Origin: Serpula lacrymans var. lacrymans S7.9
Lineage: Eukaryota > Basidiomycota > Agaricomycetes > Boletales > Serpulaceae
Assembly: GCF_000218685.1 (NCBI RefSeq)
Contig: NW_006763292.1
Span: 2,867,909-2,931,908 of the forward strand
Length of the DNA: 64,000 nucleotides
Direction: 5' to 3'
Positions 46,704 to 57,582 of the stretch are shown here, one piece after another. The translations under genes were made by a program, and so were the position numbers. Numbering within the stretch: position 1 is the first letter of the stretch; each line of letters begins with the position of its first letter. Below the pieces are notes generated by a model. The model did no database searches and was not told the DNA's origin. It saw nothing but the letters and a program-made list of their open reading frames with translations.

Positions 46704-47576
46704 TGACCACGTCTGTGCGTGAGAAAGATAGGTTTTGGTAGAAGTAAGAGTGCAAAGCAAATCAGGGCTTTAAGTAAAAGGCGATCTGTTGAAGTATTTG
46801 ACCCTCTACTAAGCTGTGTCTGGAATTCGGTAATATGCAGTTGATATTTGTGGTAAAGTCGATCATAACGCCCGCGTCGGTATAAGACTTTTACACTGCT
46901 ATGATAAAAATTATCTGAAGGCACCAAAAGTGGGTCCATCATGCACTTGCACAGCGGCCGTAAGACATGTAATAGACACCGCGGACAGCATGTAGTCCGT
47001 CCTAGAAAGGGGTGTTCTCGGACGTTTGGAGATAATGGCTCTGAATCAGTGGACAGCACATGATAATTGTTCCCTAAATGATAGAGCTACAAGGGCGAAC
47101 TGCAGCAGAACGAGGTGACCAGGTTTAAATTCATGTTCATTCGTCTGACTTGCGCTTTGTTGTTGTTTACTTTCATCTCCGCGCCATTCAATTAGTATTA
47201 CAGCATTTCTTCAAATCGTCGACTTCTTGATGTCCATTTTGCTTGTTCACACCCAAACATCTCCTCCTCTTAATAGTCAACTTAGAGTGGACATCTATGT
47301 TTTATTCAATTGCTAGCAAAATAACAGCGAAGTACACAGTGAAATTATGAAGGTGCAAGCGTGATTGTGCGTGAGAAAATGTGAGCAGTCTGCGGCCGCA
47401 CTTGTTTTTCGAGTCTCGAGTCTCATTTTGATCTTAGCTTAGCATACATTCCGAGTCGGTACTGCCATACAGGTGATAATGATTGAAGATGATATGGTCC
47501 AGCATGACTACGCTCAAACATATAATAGTCTTCAGCGCCCTCTTCGCATTTTACAATTCACCAACCTTTCTACGAT
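46704..47576. promoter_or_regulatory. Shared divergent promoter, P450-4 / diterpene cyclase
   Basis: 873 bp between divergent start codons. It contains CGGCCG at 46955-46960 and the palindrome TGCGGCCGCA at 47391-47400, 177 bp before the cyclase ATG. A TATAATAG string lies about 57 bp before that ATG (near 47520). Confidence 0.5.
47391..47400. promoter_or_regulatory. Palindrome TGCGGCCGCA upstream of the cyclase
   Basis: Identical 10-mer to 33175-33184 upstream of P450-1. Candidate binding site for a Zn2Cys6-type regulator; hypothetical. Confidence 0.35.
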
Positions 47577-50500
47577 ATGTCTATTACTTCTCTAGTCAAC
47601 ACCTCCTTCGACTGGCATGACCACGCCAACGCCTTGCTAAAAAGTCTTACCACGAGATATAGCGACCAATATGGGTTGGGTACTATGAGCGGAAGCATCT
47701 ATGATACCGCATGGGTCTCTCTCGTTTCCAAAACAGTCGACGGGTCCACCCAATGGGTGTTCCCTCATTCTTTCCAGCACATTTACAACGCTCAGTCCGC
47801 CGATGGGAGCTGGCAGGGAGATGGTTCTATTCCAGATGCTATTATCAACACCATGGCGTGTCTTCTGTCGCTCAAGAGTCACGAATCATCTTGGAACGGC
47901 GGCGTCAACGACATCGCTCCCCGTGCCGCCAAAGCTGCCTCCTACCTTGTTGACGCTCTCCAGGGCTGGGACATCCTCTCAACAGAGCGCATTGCGTTTG
48001 AGATGATTGTGCCCAGTCTGATGGAGCAGCTCGAGAAATACGGGCTCACGTTTGACTTCCCTCAGAAGGAGATTCTTCTCAAACTCAGTAAGAAAAAGTT
48101 AGCCATGGTCAACTTCGAGATTGTCTACAAGCACCACACCACCGTCCTGCACTCGCTTGAAGCGTTTGCAGGAAAGATTGACTTCGATCGTTTGACGCAC
48201 CACCTTAGAAACGGCAGCTTGATGGCCTCCCCATCCTCGACTGCAGCATATCTTATGTACGCCTCCAAATGGGACGAGAGCGCAGAGCGGTATCTCAACC
48301 ACGTTATCGACCAATGCCAGTCTTACGGGTACGGTGCTGTCTGCAACGTGTGGCCCACGACAGTATTTGAATTTTCTTGGGTATGTTCCTGTTCCTGTTC
48401 TGATTTCTGATCCCTAATCTAACTATTATTTCTATATAGTCTATTTGTAACCTTTTCGAAAGCGGATTTGATGCCTCGAGGTTGGACAAGGAGTGCTTAG
48501 ATCGTATTGCGAATATTCTTTACGACTCTTTGGCAGCAGAAAAGGGCATCATTGGTTTCGGTAAGTTATTTATTTCGTTCTATATCCACCATCTCGTTCT
48601 CACATCTATATATCATTTGCTTCAGCTGCTAATGTCGGACCTGACTCCGATGACACCGCAAAGGCACTAACAGCGCTCCAGTTCCTGCAAAAGCCGTTTT
48701 CCATGGATCCATTGATTAAAGCCTTCGAGTTACCCACCCATTTCCAATGCTTCCAATTCGAGCGTAATCCAAGTCTCAGCGCTAACTGCAACATTCTGAT
48801 TGCACTTCTGCGGGCTTCTAACCCAGCTGGATATGAAAATCAGATATTGAAGGCGGCAACGTTTATCACCAGCGAATGGTGGACGACAGAAGGAACTGTG
48901 GAAGACAAATGGGTATGTCTGCCTATGCGATCAGCCGTGCTATGTCGTTGTTAATTGAATTTCTGGTTCTAGCATCTCTCACGTTGGTATCCTGCGATGT
49001 TGACGTCACAGGGCTTGGTCCATCTCCTCTACCTCCACGGACAGGGCCTGTTCCCCCAGATTTCTGACGACCTCTTGAAGGTCAAAATACCTACTACCTT
49101 GTTCACGATTATCGTTCGGATCCTGCAGTCCCAACGTCCTGATGGTTCTTGGGGTGAAGGAGGAAGCCGTGAAGAGACTGCATATGCTGTCCTCGCGCTT
49201 GCAAATCTCTCATCTCTTCCATACAGCGAGCTTATCCGAGAACAAATCGCTACATCAGTCTCTCTTGCTCGTTCCTACTTAACCACGAGCAATGCCGTCG
49301 ACAACCTCCACATTGCTCCTGCTGACTACATCTGGGTTGGCAAAATTGGATACGGCGTCGAGCACGTCTGCAACTCATACATTGTCTCAGCACTGAATAT
49401 TGCTGTACCTCTGTACGAACCCAGCACCGTCTCAGTTGGAGCTCCGCCCATCCCAGTTAGTAAGGTGGAGTCGTTTACCAAGTTCTATGGACGTCTCCAG
49501 ATGTACAAGGGTTTCCCGAAGTGGCGTTTGGTGGCATGGATCGTCGAGGGCTATCTATACCTCCCAGAGTTGGCTCGTGTGCGTCTAGATGTATTTGATC
49601 GGGATGGTATGAAGAAAGACCCATACTTCGAGTACCTGCCTTTCTCGTGGACGGGCCCGAATGGGATGGAAGAGACATACACAAGTCCGCAAACTATATT
49701 TGATATGATCGTCATTTCGATGGTCAACTTCCAAGTTGACGAGTTCTTCGATCTCGTCGTACAGAAGCACGGTCCAGGAGCGATCCAGAGTTTAAAACAT
49801 GCTATCGGGGTCATTTGCGACGACCTTGAGAAAGGCATCGTCCCCAAAGCACTTCCAAAAGCGGGTACCAACGGTCACTCAAATGGTCACTCAAATGGTC
49901 ACTCGAACGGGACCAACGGTACAGAGAGCGAGCAGAAGGACTCCTCGTACCAAGACATTCACAGCCGACTCTCACACTTTGTCAACTTCGTTTTCACGTA
50001 TCCCAGAATCGAGTATGCGAGCCCCAACGACCATGGCCAGCTCCGCCGTGAGATGAGGATTTATCTCCTTGCGCACACGCAACAATGCGAAGACAACGTA
50101 CGCTTGCAGGCCCAAGAGCACTTCGACCCCTACCTAACACCTCCTTCATCATATCTTAAATGGGTGCGAGGCACAGCCTCTGACCATCTAAGCTCGCAGT
50201 ACGCTTTTGCATTTATCGCTTGTCTGCTTGGTCACAGCCAAAATAAGGCGAAAGGTGGTGTTCGTGAGGATTACTTCCCAACCGCCGAGATCAAGTACAT
50301 CGCGCAGGATTGCAGCGGTCACCTCTCCGTCATTTGTCGAATCTTCAATGATTGGGGGTCGATGCGTCGTGACAGAGAGGAGAAGAACCTTAACGCGACC
50401 TTCTTCCCCGAGTTTGAAGGTCGTGCGAAGAACAAGAGCGATGAACAGCTCAAATCGGAGTTGCGCGCGATATCAGATTACGAGCGCAAGACTTTGCAAT

Positions 50501-50652
50501 TGTCGTTTGACGAGTTGCTCCGTGTGTGTCAAAAGACAGTGGGCCCTGCTCAAGGGAAGAGACTACACGAGGTTGTGAGACTATTCTATAATGCCAGCGA
50601 GATGTATACGGAGATATACGAGTTTAGGGATCTCAGTACATGGCAAGCATAG
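47577..50652 (+). CDS. Bifunctional labdane-type diterpene cyclase (class II + class I)
   Basis: Core enzyme of the cluster: 963 residues in four exons (47577-48380, 48440-48560, 48626-48912, 48973-50652). The N-terminal half has the beta-gamma fold signatures (YGLGTMSGSIYDTAW; SADGSWQGDGSIPDA; RPDGSWGEGGSREETAYAV). The class II acid motif is DSDD at residues 315-318 (GPDSDDTAKA), which protonates GGPP to a copalyl-type diphosphate. The C-terminal half has the class I motif DEFFD at 660-664 and NDWGSMRRD at 863-871, an (N/D)Dxx(S/T)xxxE-type metal site with Asp in place of the last Glu. Domain order and size match fungal bifunctional cyclases such as that of pleuromutilin (about 960 residues). 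A linker of Asn-Gly-His-Ser repeats (about 704-719) from 12-bp DNA repeats separates the two class I motifs. The product skeleton cannot be deduced. Confidence 0.95.
49869..49915 (+). repeat. 12-bp tandem repeat in the cyclase ORF
   Basis: About three and a half near-identical 12-bp units encode Asn-Gly-His-Ser repeats, keeping frame. Likely a length-variable, disordered loop. Confidence 0.85.
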
Positions 50653-51434
50653 TATGATTCATATGACGCATTTTTTTACGCACGCATGTAGACACTGTAT
50701 AGTAATTTATGATATTTCTAGAAAATAGAACACAGATTTTCATCATCCATAATGTGGCACGTCAGAAAGAAAATGGCATTGGTAAGTACATTTTCGTAAT
50801 ATGGTGGGACTTGCTGCAAACATGTAACATGGTCAACGGTTCGCTTTGTAGACCACCACACCCTGCGGAATCGCATATAATTGTAAAAGCCTTGTAAAAC
50901 ACCTACATATGCTCAAACTTCGGAAACGCCAATTGCTGTTGCACAGACCTTGCTTGCACACAGGGGTAATAGCAATTGTAGTTTCTAATAGTATACACAA
51001 GTGTTTTGTAATTCTGCTTCAGTCCTGTTGTGGCATTGATTGTTACTGCCGCGGTTTGTTTGCGTGCTTTTGCGCGGGGTGCCAACTTCAAATTGCAAAT
51101 GAGATTCCTGAGAGAAGGTATCTGGTCCTAGAATGCACCTTGTGTAATACCTGTGCAGAATTTTCAGTTTGCCCTGTACTTAAGAGAGTCCTACAGCTAA
51201 ATTCATAACGGTAGAGTGTAAAAGCACACAAACACACACGAGTTTGACTTCCACTGAGTTAAACTGAGTTGAAATATTAGACTAAATCTTAAAACAAAGG
51301 CTCACACTACGAGCAATTGCCAAAATAACAAGTTACGACAATCTAACTATCACAACACACAATGGGATCTGCACCCGTGTACAGTGATTCTGGACCTTCT
51401 GGGCATGCAACCAATCAGTATGCTTTCCAAGTAT
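50653..51434. other. Spacer downstream of the cyclase
   Basis: 3' flank of the cyclase and the right edge of the biosynthetic cluster. A 99-codon ORF (50909-51208, Cys-rich in one stretch) has no recognisable domain. No repeat ends were found until the tRNA-like sequence. Confidence 0.5.
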
Positions 51435-51834
51435 GCCTTGGTAGCTTAGTTGGTAAAGCACCAGACCATGAAAGTAATAAAACTATGTGAAACTCAGCCG
51501 CTGCCCAAGAGGCTATAGAAATGACTATATTATTTACCTAAGTGAAACTACAATAGATGTTAGTTTAAGGTGATCTCTAATAAATGTAATGTAACATACC
51601 TCAGCCGCTGCCTAAGAGGCTATAGAAACGACTGAGATATTCCTATACTAAACCCCCTACTACTTATAGTCGGAGGTGCTACTTGCTACAGTATAATGAC
51701 TCCTAAGAGAACAATGGTGACTCCATGGAGTGGTGGCTATGCTCCATGGAGAACAATGGCTGCTTTGGCAGAGACCGGGTTTATCCGGTTTTGTCAGAAA
51801 GCTGGAGTCCCAGGTTCAAGCCCTCGCCAATGCA
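51435..51834 (+). tRNA. tRNA-like sequence interrupted by a solo LTR
   Basis: The 5' part (51435-51474) has an acceptor strand GCCTTGG, box A TAGCTTAGTTGG and a perfect D-stem GCTT/AAGC. The 3' part (51802-51834) has a T-arm with GGTTCAAGCCC (box B-like) and an acceptor strand CCAATGC that pairs with the 5' strand in six of seven positions. Removing the LTR (51475-51796) and one GAAAG gives a contiguous 73-nt molecule. The anticodon arm is imperfect (one extra base in the loop or poor stem), so it was probably already a pseudo-tRNA or tRNA-derived repeat; amino acid identity uncertain. Confidence 0.5.
51475..51796 (-). mobile_element. Solo LTR family C (Copia) inserted in a tRNA-like sequence
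   Basis: On the complement it begins TGACAAAACCGG and ends GTTTTATTA, identical in its ends to the LTRs of the Copia element at 51969-57807. Perfect GAAAG duplications lie at 51470-51474 and 51797-51801. 322 bp, with an internal partial duplication of the leader containing GCAGCGGCTGAG. Confidence 0.9.
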
Positions 51835-51968
51835 TGTTTTCTCATACTATAAACAAATGTCATAATTTGTCACTAACACCGGAGATGCAAATGGAACACT
51901 TTCACTGGTGTGCTCCAAGCTTGAACAAAGAATCAAAATTCAAAGTAGGCTTACTGTGAGTAAGCTGT

Positions 51969-52203
51969 TGACAAAACCGGATAAACCTGGTCTCTGCCAA
52001 AGCAGCCATTGTTCTCCATGGAGCATAGCCACCACTCCATGGAGTCACCATTGTTCTCCTAGGAGCACAATTGTACTCCTAGGAGTCATTATACTATGGC
52101 GAGTAGCATCTCCGGCTATAAGTAGTAGGGGGTTTAGTATAGAAATACCTCAGTCGTTTCTATAGCCTCTTGGGCAGCGGCTGAGTTTCACATAGTTTTA
52201 TTA
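51969..52203 (+). repeat. Copia C 5' LTR (235 bp)
   Basis: TGACAAAACC...GTTTTATTA. Contains four 10-12 bp palindromes (two CTCCATGGAG, two CTCCTAGGAG) before a TATAAG box, and lacks about 60 bp of the downstream leader present in the 3' LTR. Confidence 0.92.
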
Positions 52204-52217
52204 GGTTATGAGCCCTG
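52204..52217 (+). other. Primer-binding site complementary to initiator tRNA-Met anticodon arm
   Basis: GGTTATGAGCCCTG directly follows the 5' LTR. Its complement CAGGGCTCATAACC is the anticodon arm of eukaryotic initiator tRNA-Met, as in Drosophila copia, which uses a cleaved half-tRNA primer. Confidence 0.8.
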
Positions 52218-52272
52218 GTGCGCAAAAGCCACGCAGGAAATAATTCTTATTTGAAACGGCAACCCCGGAACC

Positions 52273-52968
52273 ATGACCACAGCATATGATACATCCGCAT
52301 GTCCAGTTCTCACTGGACCCAACAATTTTCAGATATGGAAACTCTGGATCATCTCAAAGCTACGTTGGGAAAAAGTTCTCCGGGTTGTTACTGGAGAGGA
52401 GCTTAAGCCCTCACCAGGAAAACCTACCTCCTTGGAGAATCCTGAGATCACCTGGATACTTAAGGATGAGAAGGCACATGGAATCATCCAGGACCACATC
52501 TCTGATACCCTCCTAATGAGGACTGGAGACCTCACCAGCTCCAAGGAGTTATTTGATAAACTTGTCTCACTCCATCAGACGTCCAACATTGCCTCGGCCT
52601 TCTATTCATTCCAGCAACTCACCAAATTGTCCTAAGATGGGATATCACCTATCCAGGACCACATTGCGAAAAACCGGACAATTGATTCACACCTCTCCGG
52701 AATGAAACTAGGAGTTGATACCAAACTTATGGCCTTTGCTCTTCTCCAATTTCTCCCATGCACTCCTGAATGGCAAATATTTCAGTTATTGGTAATCAAC
52801 ACGATTGAAGAAAATAAACTTACCTTTGATGCAGTTGAGATCCGGATCACTGCAGAAGTTGCACGACAGTCAGGGAAGGCCCCTGGAGGTTCCAAATCAG
52901 CACTCAAATCTGAGGAGAAGTGGTGTGACTTCCACAAAGCCAAATCACACAACACCTCGGAGTGTTGA
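52273..52968 (+). pseudogene. Copia C gag
   Basis: Starts MTTAYDTSACPVLTGPNNF at 52273, followed by WKLWIISKLRW. The frame is closed by a TAA after LTKLS (about 52633-52635) and continues in the same frame (GISPIQDHIAKNRTI) to a C-terminal zinc knuckle WCDFHKAKSHNTSEC, a C-x2-H-x4-H-x4-C variant, ending in TGA at 52966-52968. Nucleocapsid/capsid protein of the element; inactivated by the internal stop. Confidence 0.85.
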
Positions 52969-54043
52969 ACACTTCAGTCAGCTGGAAAAGGTCAAAGGAA
53001 GAAGGGAAAGGAAAGACACAAGGATAAAGGAAAAGAAAATGAAAAGGCAAATACGGCGGAGCAATTATCTGGATCTGACTCTGAGGAGGAACAGAGTCAT
53101 ATTGTATTGGAACATGTACATATTTCCAAGCCTCTTGCTAAACACATTCAAGCTTACCTTGTGTCAGAACCCGATAAGACCAAAACAATAATCATCATTG
53201 ACTCCGGATCAACATCCTACATGGTCCCTCACCGCTCCTGGTTTGAGCCAGGAACATACCATATTCTGCATCCTCCAAGGACAATCAGTTTTGGGGATGA
53301 ATCCTCTGTAAATGCCATTGGCATTGGAACAGTAATCCTACAAGCAACTGTTGGCAAAAAGGACTACAATATTGCACTGTCGAATGTCTTACTTGTGCCA
53401 AACCTCACTTTAGCACTCGTTTCTGTCCACAAATTGTCCAAAATGGGGTTATCAACGCTTTTTCCAGCAGGGTCAAATGCTTGTGAAGTTCGGAAAAAGA
53501 AGGAACTTATCCTCACTGTCTTACACAAGCGAGGACTTTATCACATCCAAACAAAACCCGAAATCAACCCGGAGTCAGCTTTTGCAGCAAAGATGTAAAT
53601 TTATTGCACAGGAGAATGGGACACATTGGAATGGACCGCTTGCAACAAATGGTTACAAAAGGACAGCTCCAGGACATAGACACCCTTACTGGAACCCCGG
53701 AGTTTTGTGAACCTTGCGCTTTAGGAAAGATGAAGAAATTACCTTTCAAGTCCACTGGAGGAAACCAAGCCAAGTGCCCCATAAAAATTGTGCACACGGA
53801 TGTTGGAGGACCAATCAAACCAACTTCCAGGGAGGGTTTTCGTTATTGGATTATCATTGTAGATGATTTCTCCAAATTTCCATGGATATATTTCCTAAAA
53901 CATAAAAGTGAGGCACTGGAACAATACAAGCAATGGAAAGAAGATGTCCAAACATTCTTCCGGACTCATTTGGGAGAAGAAAACTTCACTCCACTGTACA
54001 CAGAATTCCTCCAGAGCGATGGGGGAGGAGAATATACTGGCAA

Positions 54044-54459
54044 TGTTACGATAACACAATTTTTGGACCTTCCCTTTACTTTTATTCTCCGCTTTAACCT
54101 TGTACGTTTAGCTTTCACACATGGTGCCACGCGGCACTTCCCCTTTCGTCCAAACTCCTCTTTCTCGCGCCACATTGCCTTTTTTTTATTATAGACACAA
54201 CTCTCTCACACAGTGGAGCTGGCCATGCGGGCTAGGCCCCATGACATCATCAATAACTGTCGCTATTAACTGTATAGTACACACGTACAAATAACCCTGT
54301 AGTAGTATATATACCCAAATAGATCCAGGAGACTCCTCAGCGAGTCCTCCTGTTGTATACCAACTAACTCTCTGCATCCTAAGGGGTAACCACTCCCTCT
54401 TCATTCTCTTTATAGTGTGTTCCTGTGTGCGCCAGAGTAACTAACTCTTGGTTGTTACA
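54044..54459 (+). mobile_element. Solo LTR family A in Copia integrase
   Basis: Starts TGTTACGATAACAC and ends GGTTGTTACA, 416 bp, with perfect GGCAA duplications (54039-54043 and 54460-54464). Its removal joins GGGEYTG to NAFKNQL in the integrase frame. Confidence 0.95.
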
Positions 54460-56402
54460 GGCAATGCATTCAAAAATCAACTCCAAGGAGATGGTGTCAT
54501 CCAAGAAACTACAGCTGCAGATACTCCGGAACAAAATGGCATTGCAGAACACATGAATCAGACATTGGCTATATTAGCAACCACTATGCTCCATGATTCC
54601 AAGCTCCCAAAGTCATTTTGGGTAGATGCCATGCAAACAGCTGCATATATCACAGCACGCAGCCCAGCATCAGGACTCCATAGAAAGACCCCATATGAAA
54701 TACTGTTTAAAAGGAGAGTTGATCCAACTTTATTCCGCCCTTTTGCATGCCAAGCATATGCCTTGATTCAGAAAGACAAAAGGCAAGGGAAGTTTTACTC
54801 CAAGGGGCGCAAAGCCATAATGATTGGCTACACACATGGAAAGCAAGCCTACAAACTCCTAGACACTGAAAAACAAACTGTGTTTTCCTGTCGGCATGTC
54901 ATATTCATATTCAATGAATCCGGAAAGGTACAAAAGGACAACACTGCTCCCTGGAACACAGACACTAGCACAGATCAGTGGGAGGGACTCATTCCAGAGA
55001 ATGCTCACTATCCAGACCAAAAAACATTGGAGGAGGATAATCCTGACCCTCGGATCCGAGATCCAAATGAATTGCAAATGGAACCACATCTCCAAGGAGA
55101 TGTTCCACAAGCAATGGTATCATATCAGCATGGGAGGACAGCCCCTCAACATACAGCCAGCTGATGTGGAAAAAGTCTGAATACAGCTAGACAGCCTGTC
55201 CATTGGATCAGCTTCTGGAAGGCATATAACACCTCTGAGGAGTCATCCAACGCCTCCGAGGAGTGATTCAACACCTTTAGGAGTGAGTGGGGCAATACAC
55301 ACACAAATGTGTCTACTCCCTGGAGTACCTGCACAAGTTCCTAAAAGAGCAGTCATGCCTGCTGAAGTCCTAGGAGTACACGGAAGCAGTCGCCAGACCC
55401 GTCCTGCAGACAAAAACTGAGATTATCAAAGGACTCTAGATAAGGAACAGTCTTGAAAAGAGCAGCATGACAACCCCATGGAGAAACCTAACGCTCCTGA
55501 GGTTCATGAAGAAACATCTGATACAGAGGAGACATTCTTTGCTGGAATAACAAGTACCAGTCCATCTAACACAGACCTTCCAAGGACACTAAAGGAAGCC
55601 TTATCACGTCCGGATGGAGAATTATGGAAGTCTGCCTTGGAGGAGGAACTCCTAAGTCTCAATACTAATGCAGTATATGACACTGTTCCACTTCCGAAGG
55701 GAGTGAAACCCATCACATCAAAACCTGTGTTCCGGTTTAAGTTTGATCAAAATGGAAACATTGAGAGATACAAACTCCGGATTGTTGCACGAGGTTTTAC
55801 TCAAAGGGAGGGGATTGATTACCAGGAGGTTTTTGCTCCGGTTGCAAACTTAGAGTCGATCCAAATTATTCTAGCCCTGGCAGCAAAGTACGACCTAGAA
55901 CTTGATCAAATGGACGTATCCACAGCTTATCTCAATGGAGAACTTGAAGAAGAACTGTACATGCTTCCTCCAGGGGGTGTTCCTATCCAACCTGGATACT
56001 GCTGGAGATTGAAGAAATCCATCTATGGGTTAAAACAAGCTGGTTGTACATGGAACAAAACTTTTGATCGCAAGCTCCAGGAGCTCGGCTTCACAAGACT
56101 AAATGCAGAAACATGTCTCTATGTGTTCCGGGACAACAAACAAATATGCTTTGTTGTTGTCTATGTAGATGACCTCCTCCTAGGAGCTTCATCCCAAAAA
56201 TTCATGGATATCACAAAAGCCAAACTCAAATCCATATTCAAAATGCGGGACCTTGGAGAAGCAAAATACATCCTTGGAATAGAAATCCAGTGTGATCATT
56301 CAAACAAAACAATATCCCTATTGCAATGCCAATACATTGACACAGTCCTGGAGCGTACTGGAATGAAGAACTGCAAACCAGTATGGACACCAATGGCCCA
56401 TG

Positions 56403-56817
56403 TGTAACAACCAAGAGTTAGTTACTCTGGCGCACACAGGAACACACTATAAAGAGAATGAAGAGGGAGTGGTTACCCCTTAGGATGCAGAGAGTTAGTT
56501 GGTATACAACAGGAGGACTCGCTGAGGAGTCTCCTGGATCTATTTGGGTATATATACTACTACAGGGTTATTTGTACGTGTGTACTATACAGTTGATAGA
56601 GACAGTGGCTGATGATGTCATGGGGCTTAGCCCGCATGGCCAGCTCCACTGTGTGAGAGAGTTGTGTCCAAAATAAGAAGAAAGGCAATGCGGCGCGAGA
56701 AAGAGGAGTTTGGACAAAAGGGGAAGTGCTGTGTGGCACCATGTGTGAAAGCTAAAGTACAAGGTTAAAGCGGAGAATAAAAATAAAGGGAAGGTCCGAG
56801 ATTGTGTTATCGTAACA
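56403..56817 (-). mobile_element. Solo LTR family A between Copia RT and RNase H
   Basis: Starts TGTAACAACC and ends ATCGTAACA, 415 bp. Flanks CCATG (56398-56402) and CCATA (56818-56822) are a target duplication with one mismatch. Its orientation is opposite to the copy at 54044. Confidence 0.93.
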
Positions 56818-57582
56818 CCATAGATCAGAACTCCTTGCAAATGCTCCAGGGGAAGATATTGTGCAACACAAGATGCATATTGAAGGGTGCCAAGTGTCAT
56901 ACCTCTCAATTGTAGGCTCCCTTATGTATGCCATGCTCGGAACCCGCCCAGACATTGCCTACGTTGTTGGAATACTAAGCAGGCATAGCTCAGCTCCAAG
57001 GAGCCATCACTGGGAAGCTGCAAAATGTGTCCTCCAATATCTGAAAGCAACCAGGGACATGGAACTACCATATGATGGCACAGATGTCTCCATGGACATG
57101 GATTTCTATGGATATTCAGATGCAGATTGGTCTGGAGACCCAGACACATCTCGATCAACATCAGGCTTTGTTTTTATCACCATCCGAGGAGCAATCTCCT
57201 GGACAAGCAAAAGACAAAGCATGGTAGCTTTATCCTCCACGGAGTCAGAGTACATTGGATTGAGCAATGCTGGACAACACCTTGCATGGCTTCGGACATT
57301 TTTTGAAGAAATTGGACATGCTCAAAATGGACCTACAACATTGCACTGTGACAATCAAGCAGCTATTATTCTTACATGAGATCCACAGTTCCGTGCTCAC
57401 ACAAAACACATTCAATGGAAATATCATTTTATCCGAGATGACTTAGTATCAAAGGGAGAGGCAGTAATCAGATATGTTCCTACAGGAGATATGGTTGCCG
57501 ACATTTTCACTAAACCCCTCACTCACAAAAAACACTGGAAATTCTCTAAAGCTATGGGACTACGGTTGCACTCGAGTGGGAG

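Larger units (their letters stand above)
52969..57580 (+). pseudogene. Copia C pol (protease, integrase, RT, RNase H), broken
   Basis: Protease: IIIIDSGSTSYMVPH (DSG active site, about 53190-53225). Integrase zinc-binding region: HRRMGHIGMDRLQQ...CEPCALGK (about 53605-53730); catalytic triad contexts HTDVGGP, SDGGGEYTG and TPEQNGIAEH, the second and third separated by the LTR at 54044-54459. Reverse transcriptase: FRFKFDQNGNIERYK, QMDVSTAYLNGELEE and YVDDLLLG (about 56160-56190). RNase H after the LTR at 56403-56817: YSDADWSGDPDTSRST, STESEY and HCDNQAAI, with a stop after ILT and the C-terminal part (HTKHIQWKYHFIRDD, ADIFTKPL) in the same frame. At least one frame change lies between gag and pol and near 55150-55480. 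Confidence 0.9.

Noticed and set aside
49869..49915. 12-bp repeats in the cyclase as a CRISPR-like or regulatory array
   Set aside because: They are in frame, encode NGHS repeats and have no spacers.
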